DNA from: Archaeoglobaceae archaeon
GTDB lineage: Archaea; Halobacteriota; Archaeoglobi; Archaeoglobales; Archaeoglobaceae
Direction of reading: 5' to 3'
Assembly: GCA_027036775.1 (NCBI GenBank)
Contig: JALWDS010000004.1
Coordinates: 62,001-126,000 of the forward strand
DNA: 64,000 nucleotides
Shown here: piece by piece, positions 1-8,549 of the stretch
How positions within the stretch are numbered: the first letter of the stretch is position 1
Layout: each line of letters starts with the position of its first letter
Notes under the pieces: model-generated
Seen by the model: the letters and a program-made list of their open reading frames with translations, nothing else
Told to the model about the DNA's origin: nothing
The model's database searches: none
Translations under genes and position numbers: made by a program

Positions 1-201
1 GGACCAACGGATTCAGCTGGTGGAATCGTTGACGGAAAGACCTTGGAAGTATTGGTGGAGAGGGGAATAGACGTCGATGAATGCTTGAAGAATCACGACT
101 CATACAACGCTTTGAAGGTTGCGAACGCTTTGATCTTCACGGGTCCGACGAGAACGAACGTCAACTCTTTCGTTATAGCAATAGTTCCGCAAGATATTTA
201 A
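1..201 (+). CDS. Glycerate 2-kinase (MOFRL family), C-terminal end only
   Basis: Frame 1 is open from the first base to TAA at 199-201, giving 66 residues; the N-terminus lies outside the window, so it is absent from the ORF track. GPTDSAGGIVDG followed by GPTRTNVN and a hydrophobic strand is the C-terminal signature of the GckA/MOFRL glycerate kinases, which phosphorylate D-glycerate to 2-phosphoglycerate. The family assignment rests on these two motifs only. The stop lies inside the probable promoter of the next small gene. Confidence 0.8.
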   Translation, partial: GPTDSAGGIVDGKTLEVLVERGIDVDECLKNHDSYNALKVANALIFTGPTRTNVNSFVIAIVPQDI

Positions 202-221
202 GTTTGAAACGGATTCTGTTC

Positions 222-455
222 ATGGCCTGTTGCAACGTCGATCCGAACAGGATGATGGAGAGGATACTCGAAAGGTTCGTGGAAAACGGTTTCAGTATAA
301 AGCTCGATGCTCTCATAACGTTCGTTAAGAGGTGTGTCGAGGAGTTTGGGGAGATAAACCTCGACGATGTCGATAACCTGTGCAACTTCGTAGATAAAAA
401 GTTTGGAGTTAGGAAGATAGAGGTTAAGCATGTAGAGAGCTACTTCAGCCCTTGA
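222..455 (+). CDS. Small hypothetical protein, 77 aa
   Basis: The ORF track starts at 81, but that 5' part overlaps the end of the glycerate kinase gene. The better start is ATG 222 (MACCNVDP): a TATA-like box, gatatttaag, sits about 27 bp upstream, as expected for a leaderless archaeal transcript. The product is small, charged and probably mostly helical, with two adjacent cysteines near the N-terminus. Its 3' end overlaps the convergent moaC gene by 11 bp. I do not recognise a family. Confidence 0.5.
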   Translation: MACCNVDPNRMMERILERFVENGFSIKLDALITFVKRCVEEFGEINLDDVDNLCNFVDKKFGVRKIEVKHVESYFSP

Positions 456-876
456 TCTTTTCGATAACCCTGACGTATTCTATTCTGGTGTGGGGATAGT
501 TGCCACTCTCGTCCTTCTCCAAAGCTTTCACCATGTCCCATATGGTTAAAAGTGCCACGCTCACACCCGTCAGAGCCTCCATCTCGACTCCCGTCTTTCC
601 TACGGATTTGACGGTGCATACTACTTTAACACCTTCATCGGCGATCTCGAAATCTAAGGATACGGAAGTGATGGGGATCGGATGACACATCGGTATGAGT
701 TCTGGTGTCTTCTTCACGGCCAAGATTCCCGCGACGTTTGACACATTCAAAACGTCTCCCTTGGGAGTTCTGTTTTCCCTTATGGCTTTAACGGTCTCCC
801 TCCTCAATCTTATAAAGCCTTCCGCCTTTGCAACCCTAACGACCTCCCTCTTTTCGGTTACGTCAACCATTCGCAT
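445..876 (-). CDS. moaC: Cyclic pyranopterin monophosphate synthase MoaC
   Basis: This 143-residue protein catalyses the second half of the first step of molybdopterin synthesis, forming cyclic pyranopterin monophosphate from the MoaA product. The sequence has the expected MoaC blocks: an N-terminal MVDVTEK, the MCHPIPIT active-site segment, and KTGVEMEALTGVSVALLTIWDM near the C-terminus. Its length is typical. Translation could start at Met1 or Met3. It is divergent from the gene at 931 across about 54 bp. A MoaD-like carrier lies in the same window at 5809, not adjacent. Confidence 0.95.
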   Translation of the reverse strand: MRMVDVTEKREVVRVAKAEGFIRLRRETVKAIRENRTPKGDVLNVSNVAGILAVKKTPELIPMCHPIPITSVSLDFEIADEGVKVVCTVKSVGKTGVEMEALTGVSVALLTIWDMVKALEKDESGNYPHTRIEYVRVIEKIKG

Positions 877-930
877 GTAGAATTCTATGCATTTAGTAAA
901 GTTTATCGTCTCCCAACTTCAAGTCTGGGG

Positions 931-1362
931 ATGAAGCTCTTCGCCTACGGAACACTGCTCGACTTGGAGAAGGCGAGTAAGATACTCAAGAAGGCTGTAA
1001 AAACAGCGAGAAAAGCCTTCTTACCAAATTACAGGATCGCTTTCAACGTTCCCTCTCCATACGGGACCGGTAACCCCAACATAGAGGAGGACGGGGATGG
1101 AGTTTGGGGTGTGGTTTACGATGTCGATGAGAAAACCATCCGACTTCTCGATAGGGTCTCTCCAAGATACGTAAGGATAGAAGTCGAAGTGATCGTTGAC
1201 GGAAAACCCGTAAGGGCCGTAACATACGTGGGGAAAGTTAAAGGGAACGTTAAACCCGACAGGTCCTGCGTGGAAAGGGTGATAAGAGGTGCAAAAGCTC
1301 ACGGTTTGCCAGAGGAATACGTAAAGGGTTTGGAGGTGTTTCTGTATGAAGGAAACGGGTGA
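931..1362 (+). CDS. Gamma-glutamylcyclotransferase-like (GGCT/AIG2 fold) protein
   Basis: The N-terminus MKLFAYGTLLD is the YGTL/YGSL glycine-loop motif that opens GGCT-like (AIG2/YtfP) domains, and the protein continues with the usual GxVYDVDE and Y(V)R strands. At 143 residues it is a single domain. The family includes gamma-glutamyl cyclotransferases and gamma-glutamylamine cyclotransferases, but archaeal members are mostly uncharacterised and the substrate cannot be told from sequence. A TATA-like aaagtttatcg lies about 27 bp before the ATG. The 3' end overlaps the next gene by 17 bp, which suggests co-transcription. Confidence 0.75.
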   Translation: MKLFAYGTLLDLEKASKILKKAVKTARKAFLPNYRIAFNVPSPYGTGNPNIEEDGDGVWGVVYDVDEKTIRLLDRVSPRYVRIEVEVIVDGKPVRAVTYVGKVKGNVKPDRSCVERVIRGAKAHGLPEEYVKGLEVFLYEGNG

Positions 1363-1633
1363 AGGCGTAACCTTAAATTTGGAGGTAAAGCCCTCTTCGA
1401 AGGAGAGAAAGCTGGAGTTCGACGAGTTGAAGAAGGTTTTGAAGGTCAGCGTTAAGAGTCCACCGATAAAGGGTAAGGCTAACAGAGAACTTTTGGAGGT
1501 CCTAAGAAAAACCTTTAAAAGGGACGTTGAGATTTTGAGGGGTGAAAGATCGACCAAAAAGGTCGTGCTGATCAGAGGTGCCAAGATGGAAGAAGTTTTG
1601 TCGATTTTGAAATCCACCAAAAGCGTAAAATAA
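1346..1633 (+). CDS. DUF167 / UPF0235 (YggU-like) protein
   Basis: This is a 95-residue protein of the YggU/DUF167 family. The diagnostic segment is VSVKSPPIKGKANRELLEVL, followed by a strand with RGERSTKKVVLI. The function of the family is unknown. It overlaps the end of the upstream GGCT-like gene by 17 bp and ends about 20 bp before the MoxR-type ATPase gene, so it is probably part of the same transcript. Confidence 0.85.
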   Translation: MKETGEGVTLNLEVKPSSKERKLEFDELKKVLKVSVKSPPIKGKANRELLEVLRKTFKRDVEILRGERSTKKVVLIRGAKMEEVLSILKSTKSVK

Positions 1634-1654
1634 GTTGAGTTGAAAGTTTAAACG

Positions 1655-3085
1655 ATGGAATACATATTCGAGGATGTCGTCGTAAAACCGAGCAACGCCC
1701 CGAAGTTCATTTTGGACGGGAAGGAGATAGACATATGGAGTGAAGAGTTCGTAAACTACCATTCGAAGAGCATAGTCGATTACGTTAGGGAGTCCATACT
1801 CAGATACGAAAAGGAAGGTTTGGACCCGTTTCCCGAGATAGTCGGTAAGGGTGTGGAAAAGGAGATGGTTAAAAACGCCTTGATGAGTGGAAGCAACATA
1901 CTCTTCAGGGGTAGGAAGGGTTACGGTAAAACGACCTTCAGCAAGGCGATAGCCAAGCTTTTACCTGAGAAACTGTTGGCTGTAAAGGGTTGCAAGATCG
2001 GATGCGATCCAACACATCCAAGCTGTTTCTCCTGCAAGAAAAAACTGCTCGAAGACGACGTGGTGGAGCTTACGTGGATGCCGAGGAAGTGGATAAGGAT
2101 AGCAGGTGATCCGATGATGACCACCCGACAGCTTATAGGCGGTATAAGCATTCAGAAGATAAGGGAGGGTTACGACTTGGATCATCCCGAGGTTTTCACA
2201 CCGGGAAAGGTTTTGAAAGCTCACAGAGGTATAGCCTACTTCGACGAGCTTGGAGCTATTCCCTCAGCTCTTCAAACCCTCCTTCACGAGCTACTTGAGG
2301 AGAAGCAGATAACCACTCCAGAGGGAGACATAATTCCGATGAAGATAGATACGATAGTCATAGCTTCAACCAATCCAGCAAACTACAAGGGTGTTGCGGA
2401 TATAAAGGAACCCCTACTGGATAGAATGGAGGAGATACCAATAGGACCTCCAGAAACGCTTGAAGAGGAGATAGAGATCGGTTTGAGGAACATGAGTTTA
2501 AAGGAGGGGGCGATTCTACCAGAATGGCACCTCAGAATCCTTGCGAGGATCGTGAGGTTGGCGAGGTGTAAGGAGTGCAAGGTGTCAAGCGTAATCGAAC
2601 TTGAGCCGTCGTGCAGAGCGACCATAAAACTCTTCGATCATTTGAGAGCCTCAGCAACTCGTAAGGGAAGGGAGTGTGCTATGCTTTTAGACTACGGAGA
2701 GAACTACGAGATAGTAAAGCTGGCTCTGAGGAGTAGGATAGAGGTTGAATACGAGGACGAGATTTCCAAGGACGACGTAATCGTTAAACTGACGGAGGAA
2801 GCCATAAACAGAACCTGCAGTGAAATATACAACAGAATTCCAAGGGACGAATTCAAAGGATTGATGAACGACTTGGCAGAGTTCTGCTTCGAACCCGTTG
2901 AAGTTGAGAGGGTTGACGGTTTTGAGGACTTCGAGTATCTATACAGGACGCTCCTGCTCATAGCCAAGGATAGGGCGGAGATGAGATCCGCATTTGAAAT
3001 CCTCCTCGAATCTATAAAGAGGTGCACTGGTCTGATAGAGAAGGTCGGGTTCGGTAGGTATGTCTATGCCGGATACGAAACCTGA
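1655..3085 (+). CDS. MoxR/Mg-chelatase-like AAA+ ATPase with a cysteine insert
   Basis: This 476-residue AAA+ ATPase resembles the ChlI/MoxR class. Walker A is GRKGYGKTTFSKA (about residues 90-102), Walker B/sensor elements are IAYFDELGAI and IASTNPA, and the presumed arginine-finger/lid region follows. A four-cysteine knuckle (CKIGCDPTHPSCFSC) sits just after Walker A and may bind zinc; this is not a general MoxR feature. The gene overlaps the following VWA protein by 26 bp. MoxR-VWA pairs act as chaperone or metal-insertase systems for particular target enzymes. No target can be named here. Confidence 0.85.
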   Translation: MEYIFEDVVVKPSNAPKFILDGKEIDIWSEEFVNYHSKSIVDYVRESILRYEKEGLDPFPEIVGKGVEKEMVKNALMSGSNILFRGRKGYGKTTFSKAIAKLLPEKLLAVKGCKIGCDPTHPSCFSCKKKLLEDDVVELTWMPRKWIRIAGDPMMTTRQLIGGISIQKIREGYDLDHPEVFTPGKVLKAHRGIAYFDELGAIPSALQTLLHELLEEKQITTPEGDIIPMKIDTIVIASTNPANYKGVADIKEPLLDRMEEIPIGPPETLEEEIEIGLRNMSLKEGAILPEWHLRILARIVRLARCKECKVSSVIELEPSCRATIKLFDHLRASATRKGRECAMLLDYGENYEIVKLALRSRIEVEYEDEISKDDVIVKLTEEAINRTCSEIYNRIPRDEFKGLMNDLAEFCFEPVEVERVDGFEDFEYLYRTLLLIAKDRAEMRSAFEILLESIKRCTGLIEKVGFGRYVYAGYET

Positions 3086-4292
3086 GTGTAGGTGTTGTGG
3101 AAGTAAATCCAAGGAGATAGACGAAAATCTTGCAAGGGATTTACTATACTCTTTGTTCAATCCCTATCACAGAGAGAAGGGAAACGTTAACCCCTACGAA
3201 TTCATAAAGGAGCATTTGAAGAACGAAGAGTTGAAGCAGTTCTTCGAGAACTTCTCCTTCATGTTTAACGACATGGTTAGGGGATACAAATACATAAGCA
3301 GGTTTTGGAGCGAGAAGATCGAAGATTACGTTGAAGCAAAGAGGAAGGCTTGGGAAGACATAAAGAGGATGCTGAAGAGTGGAGATTTAAAGAGGGAGGA
3401 TTTGAGTGCGAGTGAACTTGTGAACTACTTCTACGAGGAGATACTTGAGGATTTGAAGAGGGAGGGATACGTGGAGGAGACTTTCTTCGGATACAGATAC
3501 ACGAGAGAGGCGGAAAGGGCTTTGAGTAAAAAAATCTTCCAGCTTTCTCTCCAAAACCTTAAAGGGGAAGATTTCGGTGAGCACGAGACCGAAAAGATCG
3601 GGGTTTCGAGTTTTTTGAGGGAAGAGGTTGTGGACTACGACGAATTCAAACACAGCTTTGATTCAATAGACATTCAAGAAAGCCTAACGAGGTGTGCCTT
3701 GAGAGACCCATCATTGAATTTCGACGAGAGAGATCTGGTTGCGAGGGAGAGTAGACACATGGAGAGGTGCGTTTACGTTCTGCTCATTGACGTGAGCGAT
3801 TCGATGAGAGGGAGGAAGATAGTTGGAGCTATAGAGTCCGCTTTAGCTTTGAGGAAGGTTATTAGGAAAGCGGACATGGACGAACTGCACATCATCGCAT
3901 TCAACCACGAGGTTAGAAAGATTAAGGAGGGTGAAATACTGAACCTGAGAACGAGAGGAAGAACCGATATAGGTTTGGCTCTGAAGAGGGCGAGAGAGAT
4001 AATAAAAAAGAGGAGGGGAAGTGGAGTCGTTTTTCTAATCACCGACGGAGAGCCCACTTCAAGCTACGATCCATACCTAACACCATCCATGTGTGCAATT
4101 AAAGAGGCGGAAAGGCTTAGAAAGGTGGATGCAAATTTGACTATAATAACATTAAGCCCAGAGAAGAGGTTTTTAGCTCTCTGCGACAGAATTGCAAAGG
4201 CTGTTAAGAAGTCGAACTTGGTATACGTCGAGAACCCCCTCAACCTGAAGAGGTTCTTCGTGAGGAGTTACATGAGTAGACTGAGGTTCTAA
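3060..4292 (+). CDS. VWA-domain (CoxE-like) partner of the MoxR ATPase
   Basis: The 410-residue protein has a cysteine-containing N-terminus (CRCCGS), a long charged helical middle, and a C-terminal von Willebrand A domain with a complete MIDAS: DVSDSMRG, a threonine in RTDIG, and FLITDGEP. The ATG lies inside the end of the ATPase gene (26-bp overlap), so the two are probably translationally coupled. CoxE-like VWA proteins act as adaptors for MoxR ATPases in metal-centre assembly or protein remodelling. No signal peptide is visible, so it should be cytoplasmic. Confidence 0.85.
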   Translation: MSMPDTKPECRCCGSKSKEIDENLARDLLYSLFNPYHREKGNVNPYEFIKEHLKNEELKQFFENFSFMFNDMVRGYKYISRFWSEKIEDYVEAKRKAWEDIKRMLKSGDLKREDLSASELVNYFYEEILEDLKREGYVEETFFGYRYTREAERALSKKIFQLSLQNLKGEDFGEHETEKIGVSSFLREEVVDYDEFKHSFDSIDIQESLTRCALRDPSLNFDERDLVARESRHMERCVYVLLIDVSDSMRGRKIVGAIESALALRKVIRKADMDELHIIAFNHEVRKIKEGEILNLRTRGRTDIGLALKRAREIIKKRRGSGVVFLITDGEPTSSYDPYLTPSMCAIKEAERLRKVDANLTIITLSPEKRFLALCDRIAKAVKKSNLVYVENPLNLKRFFVRSYMSRLRF

Positions 4293-5002
4293 ATTCTAAA
4301 CCCCGTTATCAGATCGGGCTTAATCACACCCTTAGTGATCTTAGGGACTTCGCCGACGAATCCTACGTAGTCTCCCTTCACGATCACAGCTCCAAGAACG
4401 TATCTCTTAGCTCTACTCCAAAATTCTCTCAAAACCCTTTCAATGTCCTCTCTATCGAAGTTCTCCTTTATCTCGTTGCACAGGGATGTGGCGAAAGCGT
4501 CCGCGATACAAGCATCTTTCGCAAATATCGTGCACGCGTCTGCGAATCCGAAGCTTAAGGAGTGACCTACCGTTCCGCTCGAAGTGCATATCGCATAAAA
4601 TCCTTTGCGATCGACTTCGAAACAGACGCTGTGCTTTAACGTGTAAACGCCAACGGTGATAGGCCTATCGAGATGCATGGCTACGTCACCACCGTTGTCA
4701 ACGACCACGAAACTTGCACCACTCTCAACGGCCTTTTCTACTGCGTATTGGGCAATTACACCAGCTACGGAAGCCATTGGACCTACGTTGGCCAGCTTAG
4801 ATGCTCTACACATCCTACCAACTATGAAACCCTCGCAGTCGTAGGGCTCTAAGGTTACTTGAAACAGGGGATCCTCTCTAATCTTTCTTTCGATTGCCCT
4901 CCTCGCTTCGAGTATAGCTTTAACCACCACATCGTAATACCTCTCCTCCTCGAGAAGTATCGTTACGACCGTCTCTTTGTGCTTGAACTTGAACCTCCGC
5001 AC
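4289..5002 (-). CDS. UPF0280 family protein (ApbE-related)
   Basis: This 237-residue protein matches the archaeal UPF0280 family, with GPMASVAGVIAQYAVE, FVVVDNGGDVAMH and SSGTVGHSLSFGFADA. These glycine-rich blocks are related to ApbE-type flavin transferases and are common in methanogens and Archaeoglobales; the function is not established. It is convergent with the VWA gene (4-bp overlap) and divergent from the phosphopantothenate synthetase gene at 5061. Confidence 0.85.
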   Translation of the reverse strand: MRRFKFKHKETVVTILLEEERYYDVVVKAILEARRAIERKIREDPLFQVTLEPYDCEGFIVGRMCRASKLANVGPMASVAGVIAQYAVEKAVESGASFVVVDNGGDVAMHLDRPITVGVYTLKHSVCFEVDRKGFYAICTSSGTVGHSLSFGFADACTIFAKDACIADAFATSLCNEIKENFDREDIERVLREFWSRAKRYVLGAVIVKGDYVGFVGEVPKITKGVIKPDLITGFRI

Positions 5003-5060
5003 GCTTAAACTGCATTTACGAGATAGATAAATTTAATTTCGAACGAGACTACACCGTTAA

Positions 5061-5819
5061 ATGATACCCAAGGACCATCCGAGATACGAATCGTTGGTTC
5101 TCAGGGAAAGGATAGTTGAAGGATACGAGAAAGGATTAACTGCCCTTCAGGGATTGATAGCCCACGGAAGGGGAGAAACCTTCGACTACATTTTGGGTGA
5201 GAGATCGCACGACTTTGCCTTAGAGGCTGAGAGAGTTGCTGTAGCACTGATGTTGATATCGAAAAGGCCGGTGATATCTGTAAACGGAAACACTGCGGTT
5301 TTGGTTCCTAAGGAATTGGTAAAGCTATCTAAAATTCTGAACGCACCTCTTGAAGTCAACATATTTCACTTTTCGATTGAGAGGGTTGAAAGGATAAGGT
5401 CATACCTCGAAAAGTTCGGTGCGATAGTTTATGCCAACTGCGATGCGGAGTTGAAGGGAATCAAGCACGGAAGGAGGATAGTGGATAGAAGAGGGATATA
5501 CGTTGCAGACACCGTTTTAGTTCCGTTGGAGGATGGTGACAGATGTGAGATTTTAAAAAGGCACGGAAAGAGGGTTATTGCAATAGATTTAAATCCCCTT
5601 TCGAGAACCGCAATGAAGGCGGACGTGACTATCGTAGATAACGTCGTTAGGGCTATTCCAAACATGATAGAATTTGCGAAGGATTTGAAGGGTAAGAGCA
5701 GGGATGAGCTTTTGCAACTCGTCGAATCGTTCGACAACAGGAGAATTTTGGCTGAGGCTATAAAGGCTGTGAGGGATAACCTTACTAAAATTGCCGAGGG
5801 GATTTTGAATGAAGGTTAG
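5061..5819 (+). CDS. 4-phosphopantoate--beta-alanine ligase (archaeal CoA pathway)
   Basis: The 252-residue protein is the archaeal phosphopantothenate synthetase (old DUF137). It condenses 4-phosphopantoate with beta-alanine using ATP, replacing the bacterial PanC/PanK route. Typical blocks are IPKDHPRYESLVLRERI at the N-terminus, GLIAHGRGETFDYILGE, and IDLNPLSRTA followed by IVDNVVRAIPNM. Its length is normal. The start has a TATA-like region about 25 bp upstream (gataaatttaatttc). The 3' end overlaps the MoaD-like gene by 11 bp. Confidence 0.92.
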   Translation: MIPKDHPRYESLVLRERIVEGYEKGLTALQGLIAHGRGETFDYILGERSHDFALEAERVAVALMLISKRPVISVNGNTAVLVPKELVKLSKILNAPLEVNIFHFSIERVERIRSYLEKFGAIVYANCDAELKGIKHGRRIVDRRGIYVADTVLVPLEDGDRCEILKRHGKRVIAIDLNPLSRTAMKADVTIVDNVVRAIPNMIEFAKDLKGKSRDELLQLVESFDNRRILAEAIKAVRDNLTKIAEGILNEG

Positions 5820-6069
5820 GGTTCAACTCTTTGCAACCCTTAGAAGGTTTGGGAGGGAGTTCGAGGTTGAGGGTAGGAGTTTGGAGGAGGTTTTAAAAAG
5901 GCTTGCGGAGAAACTTGGGGAGGAGTTCTACAGGGAGGTTTTCGATGAGGAAGGAAAAATAAGGGACGACAGAATCATCACCGTGGACGGAAGGAACATC
6001 AAGGATGAAAAGCCGAGAATTAGGGAGGGGAGCGTCGTAGCGATATTTCCACCCATAGCTGGTGGTTAG
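5809..6069 (+). CDS. MoaD/ThiS-type small sulfur carrier
   Basis: This 86-residue beta-grasp protein ends in PPIAGG, the C-terminal Gly-Gly that is adenylated and thiocarboxylated in MoaD/ThiS/SAMP proteins. The N-terminus MKVRVQLFATLRRFG is typical of MoaD. It could supply sulfur for molybdopterin synthesis (moaC is in the same window) or act as a ubiquitin-like modifier; the sequence alone does not decide. It overlaps the CoA-pathway gene by 11 bp and is convergent with topA. Confidence 0.88.
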   Translation: MKVRVQLFATLRRFGREFEVEGRSLEEVLKRLAEKLGEEFYREVFDEEGKIRDDRIITVDGRNIKDEKPRIREGSVVAIFPPIAGG

Positions 6070-8012
6070 CAGAGGGGACAGAACTCCCACTTTCCATCCC
6101 TTTCAACGATCTTCAGAATTTTAACTCCGTGTTTCTCGCAAACCTTTGAAGTTACGACCAACCTCCCCTTCTGAGGTAGCGGAAGGGAGAATTTGCACCT
6201 CGGATAGTTCGAGCATCCTACGAATCTCTTTCTCGCCCTCTTTACAATTAAGGTTCCACCGCATTCTGGACAAACGCCTATGGCGTTTTTCTCTATCTCC
6301 TCTTCTCTGTCCTTCTCTATTCCGTCTCTTATCATTTCGCCAAGCTTTTCCCTGTCAACGTCCTTCAAAACCCTACTCAGAAAAACAACGGATTCCTTCA
6401 GAACGACCTTTTCATCCATCTTTCCTTCCGCTATTGCCATCATGTCCCTTTCAAGCTTTGCGGTCATATCTGGTAGAGTTATAACTTCCGCAAAACTCTT
6501 CAAAGCGTTTACAACTGCGAAGGCCAAGTTTGTGGGTCTTATCGGATTTCCGTATATGTATCTCCTCTCGTAAAGCTTCCTTATTATCTCGTGTCTCGTT
6601 GACTTGGTCCCCAACCCCAAGTTCTCCATGACCTTTATCAGAGTTCCAGTCGTGAACCTTGAAGGCGGTTTCGTCTTTTCCCTCTTCACAATTTTCTCCT
6701 CAACCTTCAAAACCTCTCCGACCTTGAAGTCTGGTAATCTGTTCTCTTCGAACTTCGAATAGTCGTAGATAAATCTCCATCCCGGAAACAGAAGGACTTT
6801 ACCAATCGCCTTAAATCCGTGCTCGAACTCTACCCTCTTCACCTCCCACCTCGCCTTCGGCGATAGCGTGGCGAGAAATCTCTTTACTATGAGCTCGTAT
6901 ACGATCCACTCGTCCCTGCTTAAATTTTCTCTATTGGCCACAGCCGTTGGGTGAATGGGTGGATGATCTTTGGTCTCCTTCTTACCTCTTGAAGGCTCTA
7001 TACCGTGTTTCAAAACGAATTTGGCAAATTCTCTGAACTCGCTGTTTAGAAACATCTCGACCAACCTCTTGAGGTCGATCGTTTTAGGATATACCGTGTT
7101 GTCAGTTCTCGGATAGGATACGTAACCTTCCATGTAGAGGTTCTCCGCTACGCTCATAGCCTTATCTGGTTTCATGAATTTGGATGCTTCTTTCAAAAAC
7201 TCCGTCGTGTTGAAGGGAATGGGTTTCTTCTCCTCAACCAAGCTCTTCTGAAACTTCGTAACCCTCAGAAACTCTACGGATTCCAACAACCTTTTGGCTT
7301 CCTCCTCGCTCTCAAATTTTCTCTTCGCGTGTATCCCCTTCACCTTTACGATAGCGTTGTAGAAGTATTTGGACTTGAAAGATCTTATCTTCTCCTCCCT
7401 TTCAACTATCAGCCTCAAAGTCGGACTTTGAACCCTACCGACGCTTATGAAATCTTTGCCTAAGCGGTTTGCAGAGAGGGACAACAACCTCGTTAGAACC
7501 GCACCCCAAAGCAGATCGACCTTGTGCCTCACCTCGGCAGATTTTGCGAGGTTTAAATCTAAGTTCGTAGGGTTGGAGAAGGCTTTTTTGACGTCCGTGG
7601 GTGTGAGTGCACTGAATTTGACCCTATCGACCTTAACGTTCGGATTTACCTTCTCCACGAGCTTAACAGCAGTAAAACCGATGAACTCGCCTTCTCTATC
7701 GTAGTCCGTTGCAACCGTAACCCTCTTAGCTTTCTTCGCAAGCTCCAAAAGCGTTTTAACGACATTCTTATCTCTAACCTTAACGACGAACTTGGACTTT
7801 AAAAGGAGTTCCAAGGGAGTTCTTCTCCAATCGTTCAACTCTTCAGGGAAGTCGTATTCCACTATGTGCCCCTTCAAACCCAAAACTATTGCACCGTTGG
7901 AGGGAGAAATGTAGTAAGGAACGTCGTTCTTTTTTAAAGTTCTAACGTCTTTAAAAAGAATTCGGGCAATCCTCTTAGCGGATTTGTCCTTCTCCGCTAT
8001 TATTAGCCACAT
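6066..8012 (-). CDS. topA: DNA topoisomerase I (type IA), archaeal
   Basis: This 648-residue type IA topoisomerase relaxes negative supercoils by a transient 5'-phosphotyrosine link. The Toprim domain begins with IIAEKDKSAKRIA and has TDYDREGE; the catalytic Tyr is in GYVSYPRTDNTVY. The C-terminus has a zinc ribbon (CPECGG...CSNYPRC) and a second four-residue metal site (CEKH...CPLC). There is no helicase domain, so it is not reverse gyrase. The start overlaps the stop of the upstream S8e gene (TAATG). Confidence 0.95.
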   Translation of the reverse strand: MWLIIAEKDKSAKRIARILFKDVRTLKKNDVPYYISPSNGAIVLGLKGHIVEYDFPEELNDWRRTPLELLLKSKFVVKVRDKNVVKTLLELAKKAKRVTVATDYDREGEFIGFTAVKLVEKVNPNVKVDRVKFSALTPTDVKKAFSNPTNLDLNLAKSAEVRHKVDLLWGAVLTRLLSLSANRLGKDFISVGRVQSPTLRLIVEREEKIRSFKSKYFYNAIVKVKGIHAKRKFESEEEAKRLLESVEFLRVTKFQKSLVEEKKPIPFNTTEFLKEASKFMKPDKAMSVAENLYMEGYVSYPRTDNTVYPKTIDLKRLVEMFLNSEFREFAKFVLKHGIEPSRGKKETKDHPPIHPTAVANRENLSRDEWIVYELIVKRFLATLSPKARWEVKRVEFEHGFKAIGKVLLFPGWRFIYDYSKFEENRLPDFKVGEVLKVEEKIVKREKTKPPSRFTTGTLIKVMENLGLGTKSTRHEIIRKLYERRYIYGNPIRPTNLAFAVVNALKSFAEVITLPDMTAKLERDMMAIAEGKMDEKVVLKESVVFLSRVLKDVDREKLGEMIRDGIEKDREEEIEKNAIGVCPECGGTLIVKRARKRFVGCSNYPRCKFSLPLPQKGRLVVTSKVCEKHGVKILKIVERDGKWEFCPLC

Positions 8013-8398
8013 TACTTCTCTTCTTCAATAAGAACCGCATTGATCAGCCCCTCTTGGCTCGGTCTGTTGGTAACCTTTGCGAGTCCTATCTCCGTCTCGA
8101 TTATCGCTCCCTTTGTTATAACGTTCCTCCTCGCGTAGTGAACGTGAGCGGGATTTTCGACAACACCCTTAATCTCCACCCTCACGACCTTACCCTCTTT
8201 CGGAACGTAAACGTTTGCGTATTTATCTCTTACAAGCTTGACCTTGTAGTTCCCTCCTCTAACCCTCTCTATCTTGACCTTTCTCTCTCCTATGTGTGTC
8301 TCGGTTTGAGGTCTGCCCATTTCGTATTTTCTCTTCTTCCTGTGAGGTCTGTAAAGTCCTCCGCTTGGCTTTCTCCTACTCCTTCCCTGCCAGATCAT
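8012..8398 (-). CDS. rps8e: 30S ribosomal protein S8e
   Basis: The 128-residue protein begins [18 protein letters not shown] and carries the basic KKRKYEMGR segment typical of archaeal/eukaryal S8e, a small-subunit protein absent from bacteria. It is full length. On the minus strand it is followed directly by topA with a TAATG overlap, so the two share a transcript. A TATA-like tatttaaaaac lies just upstream (plus 8420-8430). Confidence 0.97.
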   Translation of the reverse strand: MIWQGRSRRKPSGGLYRPHRKKRKYEMGRPQTETHIGERKVKIERVRGGNYKVKLVRDKYANVYVPKEGKVVRVEIKGVVENPAHVHYARRNVITKGAIIETEIGLAKVTNRPSQEGLINAVLIEEEK

Positions 8399-8459
8399 GA
8401 AGGTTGTTCTTGAGCTGTATATTTAAAAACGTTACCCAACGTCCTGACCCAGCCCGAAG

Positions 8460-8549
8460 GGGAGTGCAAGTTTATCTTGCACACTCCCCGACCTCCCCTA
8501 CTGGGGCTTCACAGTGGAAGCTCCCGACTTTAATCGGGGGAGGAGGTCA
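8460..8549 (-). mobile_element. IS200/IS605-type end hairpins without a transposase gene
   Basis: Between S8e and carS lies a compact set of inverted repeats. GGGGAGTGCAAG pairs with CTTGCACACTCCCC (8460-8490), CCCCTACTGGGG forms a small stem, and CTCCCGA pairs with TCGGGGGAG (8522-8542). The outer GACCTCC (8491) also pairs with GGAGGTC (8543-8549). Read on the minus strand, gtgacctcctcccccgatta ending in gggagcttcc resembles the subterminal hairpin at the ends of archaeal IS200/IS605-IS1341 elements and their guide RNAs. No tnpA or tnpB is present, so this is a remnant or MITE-like element. A plain terminator is the alternative. Confidence 0.5.

Noticed and set aside
1021-1620. 199-residue minus-strand ORF
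   Set aside because: It is opposite the GGCT-like and DUF167 genes, both recognisable families.
8460-8490. Simple rho-independent-like terminator for carS or S8e
   Set aside because: Several nested stems and the IS605-like sequence fit better, and no T-tract follows the hairpin; termination is kept only as an alternative.
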